A stretch of 58,725 nt of DNA from Brevinematales bacterium (GTDB taxonomy: Bacteria > Spirochaetota > Brevinematia > Brevinematales > GWF1-51-8). The notes below the pieces were generated by a model, which worked only from the letters and a program-made list of their open reading frames with translations, searched no databases and was not told the DNA's origin. Positions 1 through 10,400 of this stretch are shown in pieces. A program made the translations under genes and the position numbers. The first letter of the stretch is position 1; each line of letters begins with the position of its first letter. Location: assembly GCA_013177895.1 (NCBI GenBank), contig JABLXV010000012.1, forward strand, positions 1-58,725. Direction: 5' to 3'.

Positions 1-1
1 A

Positions 2-109
2 TACTTTATTGTGAACTATAATCATCATTGGATTATAGAACGATTGGGATATCAATCCCCGGTTTGTTACCGTGAGAATCAGGAAAAATTAGGCTTAAAA
101 ATTGCTTGA
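2..109 (+). CDS. IS3-family transposase (OrfB), C-terminal tail, cut by window edge
   Basis: An open frame runs from the window edge to a TGA at 107-109 and encodes about 35 residues. It reads VNYNHHW, then ERLGYQSPVCYRE. This fits the C-terminal end of the rve-type integrase domain of IS3-family OrfB proteins, where a YN..R...LGY.SP..YR signature precedes the stop. Only the tail is in the window, so the catalytic DDE residues cannot be checked. The IS end must lie within a few bases after the stop, because the next frame already encodes part of a different protein. The assignment to IS3 is a motif call on a short peptide. Confidence 0.55.
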   Translation, partial: YFIVNYNHHWIIERLGYQSPVCYRENQEKLGLKIA

Positions 110-297
110 TTAATTGGGGCCAATACAGTACCAACGAAACGGGGGAATACTTAGAAATGACTCTTCCTGTCGGGAATTTCACCGAGCTTCAGGGGAAAGT
201 ACTTCGTTACGGCGCAAAGGCAAGAATAATTGCGCCGCCGGAAATAAAACAAGCGTGTGAGAACGAGATACGTGAGATGGCAAAGCTGATAAAATGA
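110..297 (+). pseudogene. WYL-domain regulator, C-terminal fragment next to an IS end
   Basis: The frame is open from about position 76 and ends at TGA 295-297. The only possible start is a TTG at 106 that overlaps the transposase tail. The translated end (LPVGNFTELQGKVLRYG, then ARIIAPPEIKQACENEIREM) resembles the C-terminal extension of WYL transcription regulators, with the usual 'RYG..a.ViaPpelr' pattern. The N-terminal HTH and the WYL core are missing. The simplest reading is that insertion of the IS3-type element removed or separated the 5' part of the gene, so this is a dead remnant. The exact IS/gene junction, around 110-121, is not resolved. Confidence 0.5.
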
Positions 298-410
298 CCA
301 TTTCATTATCTTAAGATTACCCTCCGGCTTTCAACATTTATCCATAATCACAATCAGTGTATTAACTGTCAGGTAATAACCGTATCTGCAAAAACTTACG
401 CTATAGTATA

Positions 411-439
411 TTGACATATATTCATTTTGTTAATAACAT
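411..439 (+). promoter_or_regulatory. Candidate sigma-70 promoter for the SpoIIE-type phosphatase gene
   Basis: A perfect TTGACA (411-416) is followed by a 17-nt spacer and TAACAT (434-439). This would start transcription about 85 nt before the ATG at 534. No other gene explains the AT-rich 298-533 gap. Confidence 0.5.
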
Positions 440-533
440 ATTTAATCAGAAACAGGATTGGTATTTTAAGAGATGATTCTGGCGCTTTATGATTTCATTT
501 TTTACTAGTAAACTAATATCGGGGGTAAAAATA

Positions 534-2624
534 ATGAAACATTCGGTATTCATCTTTCTATTACTTTTTGTGAATTCATTATACCCCACAGAAATAAACC
601 CAAAAGCCGAACGAGGAGTCATCGACTTCATTCAATTTGATTTTGCTAAATATGGATCACAACAATTGAATGGAGAATGGGAAGTATTCCCGTCGAAACT
701 TTTAACACCGGAAACATATTCTACAAACCAATCGAAACCGTTTTATTATCAGATGCCTGGTATTTGGAATGGAAAAACTTTAGGAAATATTCCATTTCAA
801 AATTTTGGATATGCAACCTTCGTTTTACATGTAAGAATCAGTAATACTAATCAACTTCTTGGTATTTCTGCCAGTGAAATTTTTACTTCTTATAAATTAT
901 GGATAGATAACAAATTACTTCTTTCAAACGGTATAGTATCGGATAACCCGGCAACTTATCAACCAAATATGCTATCAATGGTAGGATTTTTTTCTCCAAA
1001 ATCCACTAATATTTGTATTATACTACAGATTGCCAACTTTCAACATAATCATGGAGGTATTCAGAGTCCTATAAAAATGGGATTATCCCATCAAATTTCT
1101 AATGAAAATAAACATAAAGAAAACACGGATATGTTCTTATTTGGTGTTTTACTTATCATGGGTCTCTATCATTTGGGTCTTTATTCTCAGAGACTCTCAG
1201 ATAAATCATCATTATATTTTGGATTGTTTTGTTTGGTCGAGGCAATCCGGACAGTCACTGTAATTACTAGTCAAGTTTTATTTAGCCATATATTTTCTGA
1301 AATGCAATGGAGCTTGGCTATTAGGATAGAATATCTCACAATGCCTTTCGGAATTATACTATTCCATGGGTTTTTAGCTGCTCTTTTTAAGACAGAAAAT
1401 TTAAAATGGTTAAAAAATGCTTTAGTAGCGATGAACTTATTGTATGCTTTGATTATTATTATATCACCTATATTTTTCTTCACTTCAATATTGATTTTCT
1501 ATCATGGTATATTAGTATTATCTGGTTTCTACATGATGGTTGTTCTATTTCTAGCAATAAAACGAAAACGTGAAGGAGCAGCACTGATATTGTTGGGATT
1601 TTTTATATTATTTTTTAGTACGCTCAATGATATACTAAATGCGAATCTCATAATTAACACTGGATATTTTCTTTCTTCCGGAGTTTTTCTTTTTATTTTT
1701 CTTCAATCCTTTATCCTTTCAGTCCGTTTTTCCAGAGCGTTTCGAAAAGAGGAAATCCTCGCAAAAGAATTGGAAACTGCAAATGTATTACTGGAAGAGA
1801 AGGTTGTTGAAAGAACATCTGAGCTTACCCAAGAGAGAAATGAACTGAGAAAGAGAAACGAGCAAATGGAAAGTGAATTGGATATGGCTAGAAAAATACA
1901 ACTCGCATTAATCCCTTCCTTAACCCCAAACCCCAATATTGCCAGTTACTATAAACCTATGGAAAAAGTGGGCGGAGATTTTTTTGATTTTATTATTTTT
2001 CCTGATAGCGATAAAATTGGGATATTTATTAGTGACGTCTCTGGACACGGCATTGCCGCTGCATTTATTACCTCAATGATAAAAAGTATTATTCTTCAAA
2101 TAGCTCCCGTAATAGATAATCCCGCAGAATTTTTAACTCATTTAAATATGTCTATTATCAATCAAACTGACGGGAATTTTATTACTGCATTCTATGGTAT
2201 CTATGATATAAACACACGCTGTTTCACATATTCAAATGCTGGGCACAATATGCCATACTTAATTGAAAATAATAAGATTAGTTTTCTCGGGTCAAATAAT
2301 AAAAGTGTTCCGCTTGCTGTGTTGAGTAACGACGAAATGTTGATGATTGATAAAACGTATAAAAACTATGAAGTAATTCTTCATCACGGGAGCAAACTGC
2401 TTCTTTATACTGATGGTTTGGTGGAGACTGTGAATTATAATGATAAAGATATTAATTCTATGACTCCTGATTTTGAAACAAAATGTCTTACTTCGGTTAT
2501 AAAAAACATTCAGGGTCTGCTTTGTGAAAACTTTATTTCCAAATTATACAACAGCCTTTGTAATTTCAGGGGAAATGAAGTTTTTGATGATGATGTTTGC
2601 ATGATATGTTTGGATGTGATATAG
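534..2624 (+). CDS. 7TM-DISM receptor with C-terminal SpoIIE/RsbU-type PP2C phosphatase domain
   Basis: This is probably a membrane signalling phosphatase that dephosphorylates an anti-sigma-factor antagonist (STAS protein). The start is placed at ATG 534, which follows GGGGG and opens a signal peptide (MKHSVFIFLLLFVN). The frame is open upstream to 489 but without a ribosome site. The order is: signal peptide, extracytoplasmic 7TMR-DISMED2-like beta domain (about 25-190), seven hydrophobic segments (about 205-410), a coiled coil rich in Glu/Lys (about 415-460), then a SpoIIE domain. The SpoIIE domain shows the family motifs ARKIQLALIP, GGDFFDF, SDVSGHG and LLLYTDGLVE. The aspartates expected to bind metal (GGD, SDVSGHG, TDG) are present. 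This architecture is common in Leptospira and other spirochaetes. The gene is visibly AT-richer than those after 16 kb. A STAS protein occurs at 41713, but a functional link is only a guess. Confidence 0.85.
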   Translation: MKHSVFIFLLLFVNSLYPTEINPKAERGVIDFIQFDFAKYGSQQLNGEWEVFPSKLLTPETYSTNQSKPFYYQMPGIWNGKTLGNIPFQNFGYATFVLHVRISNTNQLLGISASEIFTSYKLWIDNKLLLSNGIVSDNPATYQPNMLSMVGFFSPKSTNICIILQIANFQHNHGGIQSPIKMGLSHQISNENKHKENTDMFLFGVLLIMGLYHLGLYSQRLSDKSSLYFGLFCLVEAIRTVTVITSQVLFSHIFSEMQWSLAIRIEYLTMPFGIILFHGFLAALFKTENLKWLKNALVAMNLLYALIIIISPIFFFTSILIFYHGILVLSGFYMMVVLFLAIKRKREGAALILLGFFILFFSTLNDILNANLIINTGYFLSSGVFLFIFLQSFILSVRFSRAFRKEEILAKELETANVLLEEKVVERTSELTQERNELRKRNEQMESELDMARKIQLALIPSLTPNPNIASYYKPMEKVGGDFFDFIIFPDSDKIGIFISDVSGHGIAAAFITSMIKSIILQIAPVIDNPAEFLTHLNMSIINQTDGNFITAFYGIYDINTRCFTYSNAGHNMPYLIENNKISFLGSNNKSVPLAVLSNDEMLMIDKTYKNYEVILHHGSKLLLYTDGLVETVNYNDKDINSMTPDFETKCLTSVIKNIQGLLCENFISKLYNSLCNFRGNEVFDDDVCMICLDVI

Positions 2625-2777
2625 CTGAAATGTACGAGAAATATTTTTAGAAAGTAAATCGTTTTCTACCTATATCTACAAAAAAACATTTTGATGATGG
2701 TTTATGTAATAAATACTGAGATTGAGATGTCAATACACAATATGTATCATTTACCCTCTTAAATGAGCCTGATTTCT

Positions 2778-2810
2778 ATATAAATTTGGGGGCGCGCCTT
2801 AAATTTATAT
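2778..2810. repeat. Perfect 10-bp inverted repeat with GC-rich 13-nt loop
   Basis: ATATAAATTT (2778-2787) and AAATTTATAT (2801-2810) are exact reverse complements around the loop GGGGGCGCGCCTT. It lies in the 392-nt gap between the phosphatase gene and the GDSL hydrolase gene. It has no T-tract, so it is not an obvious terminator. It could be an operator or a relic of a small repeat. Confidence 0.6.
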
Positions 2811-2842
2811 TATCATCCAAACCCGTTACCCCTATTCATCAT

Positions 2843-2870
2843 AAGCGCAGGAAAATCCCGCGCTTTTTTA
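2843..2870 (+). terminator. Rho-independent terminator
   Basis: AAGCGCAGGA (2843-2852) pairs with TCCCGCGCTT (2856-2865), with one mismatch and an AAA loop. A T-run follows. It is the likely end of the phosphatase transcript. Confidence 0.75.
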
Positions 2871-2929
2871 TTGCTCTATTTTTCATGAATCATCTTATTG
2901 AATCACCCGTCGTAACATTGATTACCCGG

Positions 2930-2958
2930 TTGACGAAATATGATATCTGAGATATAGT
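2930..2958 (+). promoter_or_regulatory. Candidate promoter for the SGNH hydrolase
   Basis: TTGACG (2930-2935), a 17-nt spacer and TATAGT (2953-2958) sit about 50 nt before the start codon and downstream of the terminator. Confidence 0.55.
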
Positions 2959-3016
2959 AATGAGGCATTCGAACACGCATATTTGATTTATTCAAACAAT
3001 TCGGCAAGAGAGGACA

Positions 3017-3748
3017 ATGAGGCTTTTATTCACCGGGGACAGCATCACGCTTGGCCAGATCGGCTACAGCTACGTTAATCTGATCACAGAGAAACTTCAG
3101 GGCGCAAATATCGTCAATCTGGGTCTAGATGGTGATACGCTTTCAGGAATCATGAAACGCACTCTCTCTCATTTACACGAGACGAAGCATTACGATGCAA
3201 TCGTTATCGCGGCCGGCCACAACGATATTATTCTTCCCTATTTCCATACCCTGGGTTTTATGCACCGTAAAATCGTAAAGACTCTCTCTAAACGTGGGAG
3301 TATCCCTGTACAAGATAGTGACGAGTTTGAATTGAAGTATTGTGATTTCATCGGGGGAATCCGAAAAGTAACACCATCGCCGATTATCATTACCACTCTT
3401 AGTTGCCTTAATGAGAATCCGAACTCTATGACAAATCGCAGACGAATAGAGTTTAACGAAAGAATCCTGGCAGTAGCGAAAAAATGCCGCACGGAACTGG
3501 CGGATGCAGGGATGTGTTTTGATGAAGTACTGCGGGATAAGACAACAACTGATTATTTTATGAATAATCTACTAAATACCTTTCTGTTTGATAAAAAGGC
3601 ATGTGCCAAACCAAACGGAGCGGACCGTTTAAGTGAAAAACGGCATCTTAATTTGACCATCGACGGTGTCCATATCAATTCAACCGGAGCACAAATATAC
3701 CGGGATGTGATCCTCCGAACCATGAAAGTAATGGGACTGTTTTATTGA
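3017..3748 (+). CDS. SGNH/GDSL-family hydrolase
   Basis: This is a probable esterase or lipase of the SGNH superfamily, 243 aa and cytoplasmic, since no signal peptide is visible. Block I is at the N-terminus (TGDSITLG, nucleophile Ser about residue 9). A Gly in NLGLDGDT corresponds to block II, GHND (about 68-71) to block III, and DGVHINSTG (about 216-224) to block V with the catalytic Asp and His. The length is normal for the family. GAGAGGA precedes the ATG. The gene is monocistronic: it has its own promoter-like sequence and a convergent neighbour. The substrate cannot be inferred. Confidence 0.85.
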   Translation: MRLLFTGDSITLGQIGYSYVNLITEKLQGANIVNLGLDGDTLSGIMKRTLSHLHETKHYDAIVIAAGHNDIILPYFHTLGFMHRKIVKTLSKRGSIPVQDSDEFELKYCDFIGGIRKVTPSPIIITTLSCLNENPNSMTNRRRIEFNERILAVAKKCRTELADAGMCFDEVLRDKTTTDYFMNNLLNTFLFDKKACAKPNGADRLSEKRHLNLTIDGVHINSTGAQIYRDVILRTMKVMGLFY

Positions 3749-3813
3749 AAAAGTAATATTAAGGGAGTATCGGATTTTATATAACTGGTTCAATGGATAC
3801 TTACCCGTGCGTC

Positions 3814-3839
3814 GGTACGGCGCGCGTTGACGCCGTACC
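3814..3839. repeat. 9-bp perfect inverted repeat between convergent genes (terminator-like)
   Basis: GGTACGGCG (3814-3822) pairs with CGCCGTACC (3831-3839) around an 8-nt loop. It lies between two converging genes, the usual place for a bidirectional terminator. Neither side carries a T-run, so its termination activity is uncertain. Confidence 0.5.
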
Positions 3840-3853
3840 AATACCGTTATGGT

Positions 3854-5029
3854 CTATCCTGTGGCCTTGTCCTTGTTCTGTTTCTCCTTTCGTTCTTTTA
3901 CGAATTCCTCAAAGCTCCTGAGCTTGTAGCCGGGTCCGGATCCCGCCTCGCCGCCAAAGCGCGCGATGTTCTTGGGATTACGGTATGCCTTGTTCCGGTA
4001 GATAGCCTCTTCCGAAGCGATCACGTCTGACGGCGGTTTTTGGCCGGGTTTACAGACAGGATACGTGCGCTTCATATTTTCGATGCACTCGTCGCTGAAC
4101 CAGATGCGGCTCTCCTCCTGCTCATGCAGCCAGATCGGGTGCGTCCAGATATCGTTCCAACCAATCCCGTGGTATGCGCGAAGGATGCGTTCCCAAACAA
4201 CCAGACGCCCCGGGTTCTTCTCCTTAGTACGCCGGATATTGTACTGGGTGATCGCGGGTGTGTCGCCTATCCACCGTTCGTCGTGCGGCGCGAACGAACA
4301 GTGCGCGTCGATCCAATCATGTACGATGTTCAGGAGCCGCGAATCCCAAATCCAGAGAATGGAATCCCATTCGGCAATCGATGGCGCAAACTCCCATTCG
4401 ATACGCTGGCGCGCGATCTCGAATGCAAGGTTGTCGGCGATCCCGCATGGATTTTGCTTCGAAAGGTTCTCGTATGTTTTCAGTTGTTTTTCGTACATCC
4501 CGGTGCGCAGCTTGTCGCCCATCGCACGCGCGCACTCAAGCTGGAATTCCAGCGCGGGACGCTGTTCGCCGTTCTTCATGCGCTCGAAGATCATTTCCTC
4601 CTCACACATGCGCAGGAAGACGGGATAGGTGACGCCGGACTTTGCGATCTCGACCGCGCGCTTGACCGGCGGGAGCAGGTGTTCCATCGTCGGATCGTTC
4701 TTGAGCGTATTGTAGCTCTGTTCATAGGCGGCCAGCGATTTTCTGAGTAACTCATCGTCGTCCGGCGGCTTGGCGTTATTTGCGGCTTGCGCTGCCGAGC
4801 CCAACGCGCGCGAGTAGGCGTTACTGAAGGCGGTGTACAGGCCGTCAGTACTCAGTTTAACAGAATACGAGCTCAGGTCATCCATCGACTGCGCCAGGTC
4901 TTCCATTTTTGCCATAACACCCTTCATTTCGTCAACGTCCTTGCCCGTCAGTTTGCGATTGTCCACATCAGTAATCATATTGCGGAAGGGGTTGAGCATC
5001 GAATCAACCATAGATTTGTCGACCGGCAT
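3854..5029 (-). CDS. Uncharacterised protein, second gene of a two-gene operon
   Basis: This is a 391-aa soluble protein with no signal peptide or membrane segment; I do not recognise the family. The N-terminal third (about 1-100) is helical and polar, with a run that looks coiled. The middle is rich in aromatic residues (WEFAPSIAEWDSILWIWDSR, about 205-225) and contains several His/Trp/Cys residues. The C-terminus is very basic (KERKEKQNKDK). A GTG at 5032 is also in frame, but ATG 5029 is better spaced from GGGAGG and forms a TGATG stop/start overlap with the upstream gene, so translation is probably coupled. Genes of this kind are hypothetical; I assign no function. Confidence 0.75.
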   Translation of the reverse strand: MPVDKSMVDSMLNPFRNMITDVDNRKLTGKDVDEMKGVMAKMEDLAQSMDDLSSYSVKLSTDGLYTAFSNAYSRALGSAAQAANNAKPPDDDELLRKSLAAYEQSYNTLKNDPTMEHLLPPVKRAVEIAKSGVTYPVFLRMCEEEMIFERMKNGEQRPALEFQLECARAMGDKLRTGMYEKQLKTYENLSKQNPCGIADNLAFEIARQRIEWEFAPSIAEWDSILWIWDSRLLNIVHDWIDAHCSFAPHDERWIGDTPAITQYNIRRTKEKNPGRLVVWERILRAYHGIGWNDIWTHPIWLHEQEESRIWFSDECIENMKRTYPVCKPGQKPPSDVIASEEAIYRNKAYRNPKNIARFGGEAGSGPGYKLRSFEEFVKERKEKQNKDKATG

Positions 5030-5691
5030 CACACACCTCCCAGATAACGTTTATGTTCTTCTATGCGTTGCCTGACAACGGCGTCGGGGGCAGGAATCTT
5101 GCGCCGATGCCGGTCTTCCCAGACTAATTCATAATTCATCTTCCAGTTCGGATCCCATTCACGCGCCCGAGGTAGGGTAACTTCCCTGAACACCTTTCGG
5201 TGCGATTCGAGGTCCTCCTGCGCGTGCTGCCTGCACTCCGATTTCCATGGCTCGCCGACTTCGATTGTAGTATTCTCTTCCATATTCTCGAGCCATGTGA
5301 AGTCAAAGTACAGGTTGCCTGCGAAGCCGTCCACCGCAAGCTCGAGGTTCATCTTGTTCATCAGGTTGTTAACGGCCTCGGTCAACTCGTACACGTTGGT
5401 GACCTTTTCCGCTGCCTCGATAATCATACGGCAGTACTTTACCTTGATCGGCTCGTTGATCTCTTTGTAGAACGCCATGCGCGCGGTCTCCTGATCCTTG
5501 ACCAGCGCGATTGCGCACTTGAGAGGCAGGTCTCCCACTCTGGTTTTAAAATCCTCCAGTGTGGCGCACCCTTCGATGGCTGCCAGCATATCCAGCTCCG
5601 CCTTGTAGGAGAAAGGATACAGCGGGTTGTTTTCGTATTTCTTCACCCTGGCCCTGTAGTAAGCCAAGTAATCGGCGTGTCGCTGATCCAT
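5029..5691 (-). CDS. Uncharacterised protein, first gene of a two-gene operon
   Basis: This is a 220-aa charged, helical protein with no recognised domain, signal peptide or membrane segment. The start is set at ATG 5691, because an excellent Shine-Dalgarno (AGGAGG) lies just upstream. A longer open frame to 5730 has no such site. Trp-rich patches (FTWLENMEE, WDPNWKMNYELVWEDRHRR) recall the aromatic patches in the downstream partner, which suggests the two proteins may act together. The stop codon overlaps the start of the downstream gene. The pair is GC-rich, unlike the AT-rich genes before and after it. Confidence 0.75.
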   Translation of the reverse strand: MDQRHADYLAYYRARVKKYENNPLYPFSYKAELDMLAAIEGCATLEDFKTRVGDLPLKCAIALVKDQETARMAFYKEINEPIKVKYCRMIIEAAEKVTNVYELTEAVNNLMNKMNLELAVDGFAGNLYFDFTWLENMEENTTIEVGEPWKSECRQHAQEDLESHRKVFREVTLPRAREWDPNWKMNYELVWEDRHRRKIPAPDAVVRQRIEEHKRYLGGV

Positions 5692-5853
5692 TGTTAACCT
5701 CCTTTCAATAATGAACGTGATAAGATACATCTGGTAAACGGTTCATTCGCCAACACCGGAAAAAGTATAATGACGGTTATAAAAAAACGCAAATGGAGAA
5801 ATTTTTACTAATGTTGAAATTTTCGGTGTAATAGATAACATATGTATTAGTAT

Positions 5854-5882
5854 TTGACAATATCCCATAATAAGAATAGAAT
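5854..5882 (+). promoter_or_regulatory. Strong sigma-70-type promoter for the tolC/RND operon
   Basis: TTGACA (5854-5859), a 17-nt spacer and TAGAAT (5877-5882) lie about 16 nt before an AGGGGG ribosome site and the ATG at 5906. Confidence 0.7.
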
Positions 5883-5905
5883 ATACTAATTATTAGGGGG
5901 TTATC

Positions 5906-7417
5906 ATGCGAAGATTTACAGTTTTTGGAATTCTAATCGTCATATCTAATATTTCTTTGTTCTCTCTTGATTCAGGTACCAACCTTAATAAACCATTAAA
6001 CTATACTGAAAAATCGTTCCTTCTCGGCGTACTGAAGAATTCCTACGATGTTAAAAACCTTCAGCAGAAGAACGAAAGCTCTTACCAGAATGATATTGCG
6101 ATTCTCGAACCGTATTCTCCCGCGCTGAAGGCCGGCTATACGTTTACCTATTTTACCAACGCCGCCGCGGAGCAGGTAGGACAGTTGTTCAATCATTCCG
6201 TATATGTAGGCATCAGTAAACTATTCGAAACAGGAACTGTTTTATCAGGCGAAGTCGGGACTGGATTCAGCAGTTCATCGGTGAAAAGCTATGAGTTTTC
6301 ATTTGTGCTTTCCAAGCTGATCGAAACATACGCGGAAACCGGCGCGTCAGCGCCTTACTTAAAAGTAGGGGTGGTTCAGCCGTTATTGAAAGGGGGCTTC
6401 GGCAACTCACAACTCATGCTATCGATGGGTATCAATAAAAACATTCAGCAGATAAACCGTTTCGGTATAAAAATGGCTCTAGAACGGATTGCTTACGGCG
6501 CGCTTTTACAATATCATAAAATGCTTTTCGATATGGCGGTTTACCTGATCAATAAAAAATCCTTATCCAGCGCGAATTCGTTGTATAATAAGTACTACGA
6601 ACGGTATAAGATAGGAGCTATCAGCGAAGGGGATTTATATAAACTGAAAAAACTAAAGAGCGATACGGAACTTGTGGTAAAAAAAGCGGAAGAATCGATT
6701 CTCTCCGATATCGCGGTTATCTCAATTATGCTGAATACCAATCTTACCAAGGATTCTATCAATCTGGAAGAATCCTTTTTAGCGGAGTCCGGCGATAATT
6801 CCAATTTTAATGTGGTTTACGCGGAAGCTGTCAATAATAAAAGCGATATTATTCAGGCGAAACTGGTCATGGAAAACTCAAAAACGTCGCAGAAAATCAC
6901 CGATGCCGATGCGATGCCTCAACTCGACCTGGTGATGAATTACCAATACAGCGGATACAGCCATTCCTCCGATTTTTCTCAGGCGACCCAATGGGGGTTT
7001 CATGATTTCTTCGCCGGATTGACATTCTCCATACCGTTCGGGAGTCCGGCTAACGAGGCAAAGGCGCTGTCGAAACAGTACGAACTGAAGGCGGCGGAAT
7101 TCGACCTCGAAGCAAAAAAAATGCAGTTAAAAATAGATTTAATCGACAGTATATCGGAAATCGGTTTACAGACGACTATCATTAAGGATTCTCAGGGTCT
7201 GATAGACATCAATAAAGTGATTGTCGCAAACGTACAAAAAGAGTTCGATGTGGGAAAGGTAGGCTCCCGGGAACTGCTCCTTGCGCAGGAAGACCTTCGT
7301 ATCGCCCAGATCAAATATTTCATTGAGGTATTTAACTACAAACTGATGCTGCTCGATTTGCAATTAAAAAAAGGGTCGCTCCTGAAAACGTATGGTATTG
7401 AGCTGAAAGAAATATAA
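5906..7417 (+). CDS. TolC-family outer-membrane efflux protein
   Basis: This is an outer-membrane channel component of a tripartite efflux system. It is 503 aa with an N-terminal signal peptide (MRRFTVFGILIVISNISLFS). The body has the two-fold helical hairpin composition of the OEP family. The C-terminal half carries the typical end pattern, with FSIPFGSPANEAKA (about 375), long Lys/Glu/Leu helices and then VGKVGSRELLLAQEDLRIAQIKY (about 448-470). It lies 15 nt upstream of an RND pump gene and shares its promoter, which supports an export role. No gene for a periplasmic adaptor lies in this operon. Confidence 0.85.
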   Translation: MRRFTVFGILIVISNISLFSLDSGTNLNKPLNYTEKSFLLGVLKNSYDVKNLQQKNESSYQNDIAILEPYSPALKAGYTFTYFTNAAAEQVGQLFNHSVYVGISKLFETGTVLSGEVGTGFSSSSVKSYEFSFVLSKLIETYAETGASAPYLKVGVVQPLLKGGFGNSQLMLSMGINKNIQQINRFGIKMALERIAYGALLQYHKMLFDMAVYLINKKSLSSANSLYNKYYERYKIGAISEGDLYKLKKLKSDTELVVKKAEESILSDIAVISIMLNTNLTKDSINLEESFLAESGDNSNFNVVYAEAVNNKSDIIQAKLVMENSKTSQKITDADAMPQLDLVMNYQYSGYSHSSDFSQATQWGFHDFFAGLTFSIPFGSPANEAKALSKQYELKAAEFDLEAKKMQLKIDLIDSISEIGLQTTIIKDSQGLIDINKVIVANVQKEFDVGKVGSRELLLAQEDLRIAQIKYFIEVFNYKLMLLDLQLKKGSLLKTYGIELKEI

Positions 7418-7432
7418 TCTAGGGGGAGTATC

Positions 7433-10400
7433 ATGAAGATTATCGAGTTCTTTATAAAACAGAACAAGATTATGAATCTGATCGTCGCGCTGATTGTCGG
7501 GGTCGGGGTGTATTTCTTTATCAACGGGCAGAAAGAGGCGTTCCCGACATTTACTGTGAACCAAATATATATCAATACGATTTATCCCGGCGCTAACGCA
7601 AAAACTATTGAGAATCAGGTCACTTACCCGATTGAAGAAAAGCTAAAGAATCTGTCAGGTATTCAAAAAATAGAATCATCTTCACGCGAGAATATTTCAA
7701 GTATTATTCTGACGGTCGACCCCGCGTTTGAAAACAAATTGAACGATATTAAGAGTGATGTACAGAACCAGATTGACGAAATTGTTTTTCCTGACGGTAC
7801 CGAGAAACCCAAAGTCAATGTATTCGACGAAGGTCTGATACCTGTCATCAGGGTTCTGGTCGCGGGCGGTAAGGATGAATGGGCTCTTCGGATTGTCGCT
7901 AAGAAATTCCAGAAGGAAATCGAAGGTATCGGGGGCATCGGGGGTGTTTCCCTCCAAGGATACCGTGACGAGGAAATTATCATCGAATGCAATCCTGTTA
8001 AACTGAAAGAAAAGGGAATTTCCGTCGACGAGGTCATCAACGCTGTAAGGATGAAAAACGTCAGCGTACCGTCGGGAGAAGTCTACCAGAATGGAAAAAC
8101 CTTTCTTATCAGGGTGGAAAGTTCGTTCACTACTCCCGATGAGATTGAAAATATAGTTATCCGTGCGAACGATGCCTATCAGGGCGTATATGTCAAAGAT
8201 GTCGCTAAAGTCATCAAAGGCTTTAAAAAAGCGAGCACCTTTAACCACGCCAACGGACAAAAGGGGATCGAAGTACTGATTAAAAAGAATAAAAAAGGCG
8301 ATACGATAAAAATATCCGATTCGGTAAATGAGGTTGTGAAAAAATACCAATCCCTTTTCCCGGATATGAAATTTGTCATATACAGCGATACGGCGGTATA
8401 TGTGAAAAACAGGCTGTCAATTTTAGGCAATAACGCTTTTCTGGGACTGTTTTTTGTCGTGCTGATCCTGTTTATCTTTTTCGATTTTGCCACATCATTC
8501 TGGACGGTTCTGGGGATGCCGGTTGCATTCTGTACCGCGATCATCATTTCTAATTCTATGGGGATCAGTCTGAACCTCATGAGTATGTTCGGGTTTATCA
8601 TAGTGGTGGGAATGATTGTGGATGATTCTATTGTGATCGCGGAAAACATCTATCAGAAAAAGGAACAAGGGTTATCCAACCTTGAGGCATGCGTACAGGG
8701 CACCCGCGAGGTCATCCTGCCTATTTTTGTTTCTATCCTGACTACAATCGCCGCATTTATGCCGCTCCTTTTAATCACGGGTACGATCGGAAAATTTTTC
8801 AGCGTAATACCGACAGTAGTAACAATAACCCTCATCGCGTCTCTGGCCGAAGCCTTGCTGGTACTACCGGGGCATTTGTTTCATATCAAATGGAAAAAGA
8901 AACAAGGCGAAACGGGTGCGTTGTCAAAGAAGTCCCAGATGTTTCGTTGGCTTCAGGTTAAATATTCCGCGTTTCTCGGAAATGTGCTGAAACATAAATT
9001 TATTTCGCTGGCTATTTTTCTGGTAGTTTCAGGAGCCCTGATGTATGTTTCGGTGATAAATGTCCCGTTCCAGTTCAATACCGGGCGTGTCGACGAATAT
9101 GAAATCGTGATGGATCTGCCGCCGTCTTATTCACTGACGATGACCGATCAAGCTGTTTCAAATATCGAGGTATTCCTCCTTTCAAAATCCCCTACGATTG
9201 TACAGGATGTTGTCTCGGTAATCGGTCAGGAAAGCGCGGGGACATTCCTTGTGACCGGGGATAATAAAGCTACCATTCGAGTCATCCTGAATCCGGCGAG
9301 ACCGGAGAATTTTAACGAGATAGAATTCCGGGATGAAATTATCGCGTTCGCGAAAACAAACTATCAGTTGGGAAACCTTGAGGTGAGGGCGATTGTGGCG
9401 GGGCCTCCCCCGAAGAAAGCGGTCGATGTGGTGTTGACCGGGGAGAATTTTAATGAAATACTTTCCGCGGCGGAATTAGTTAAAAGCTATGTCGCCACTC
9501 TCTCCAATACCGCGGATGTCCGGCTCGATTACCAGGAAGGTAAATCCGAGGTGTGGCTTGTGATTGACGAGCTAAAGGCGAAGTCGGTACAGTTGTCGCC
9601 CTCGCAGATCGCCGCGGCTATTCGTAACGTGTTCGACGGCGGGATTGCTACATCGATCAAAGAAAAGGGCGACGAAATAAAAGTTCGCGTCAAATACGAT
9701 GCGATAAGCAGCGCTACCTATAAGACATTGAAAGAATTAAAGATAAAAAACTCGATGGGATATTCCATCGACTATAACTTTTTTGGCAGTCTTGAAACTA
9801 AAAAGGGTATTTCTGAAACCCGGCATTTTAATCTTGACCCGACTGTTTCAGTACTGGGAAATCTGAAAAATCCGTACGATAAATTCAATTCCTCAGCAAC
9901 GATCAACCAGAAGATCAAGATGCAGTATAAGAACGGGATACCTGAATTTCCCGGGGTAAAGGTTCAGTATGGCGGGGAGGACGAAGACTCCGGCAGGACT
10001 GTCAGGGATATTTTATTCGCATACCTGATCGCATTCGTCCTGATCTTTATCCAACTGGTGGCGCTCTTTAAGCGTTATTCTCAGACCCTGATTGTCCTTC
10101 TTACCATACCCTTCGGCCTGATCGGGGCGTATTTCGGATTGTTCCTGAACGGGATGTCGCTGAGTTCGACCGCTATGATCGGGATTGTAGCCCTCAGCGG
10201 GGTAGTAGTGAATAGCGCGATCATTATGATCGACTATATCAACTCAAAACGGAAGGACGGACTATCCTCTCACGACGCGATCATCGAAGGGTCGGCAAAG
10301 CGGCTGCGCTCGGTTGTGATGACGACATTTACAACGATCGTGGGATTGGTACCGCTGGCGTACGGATGGGGCGGAAAGGAAGAATACCTGATGCCGCTCG

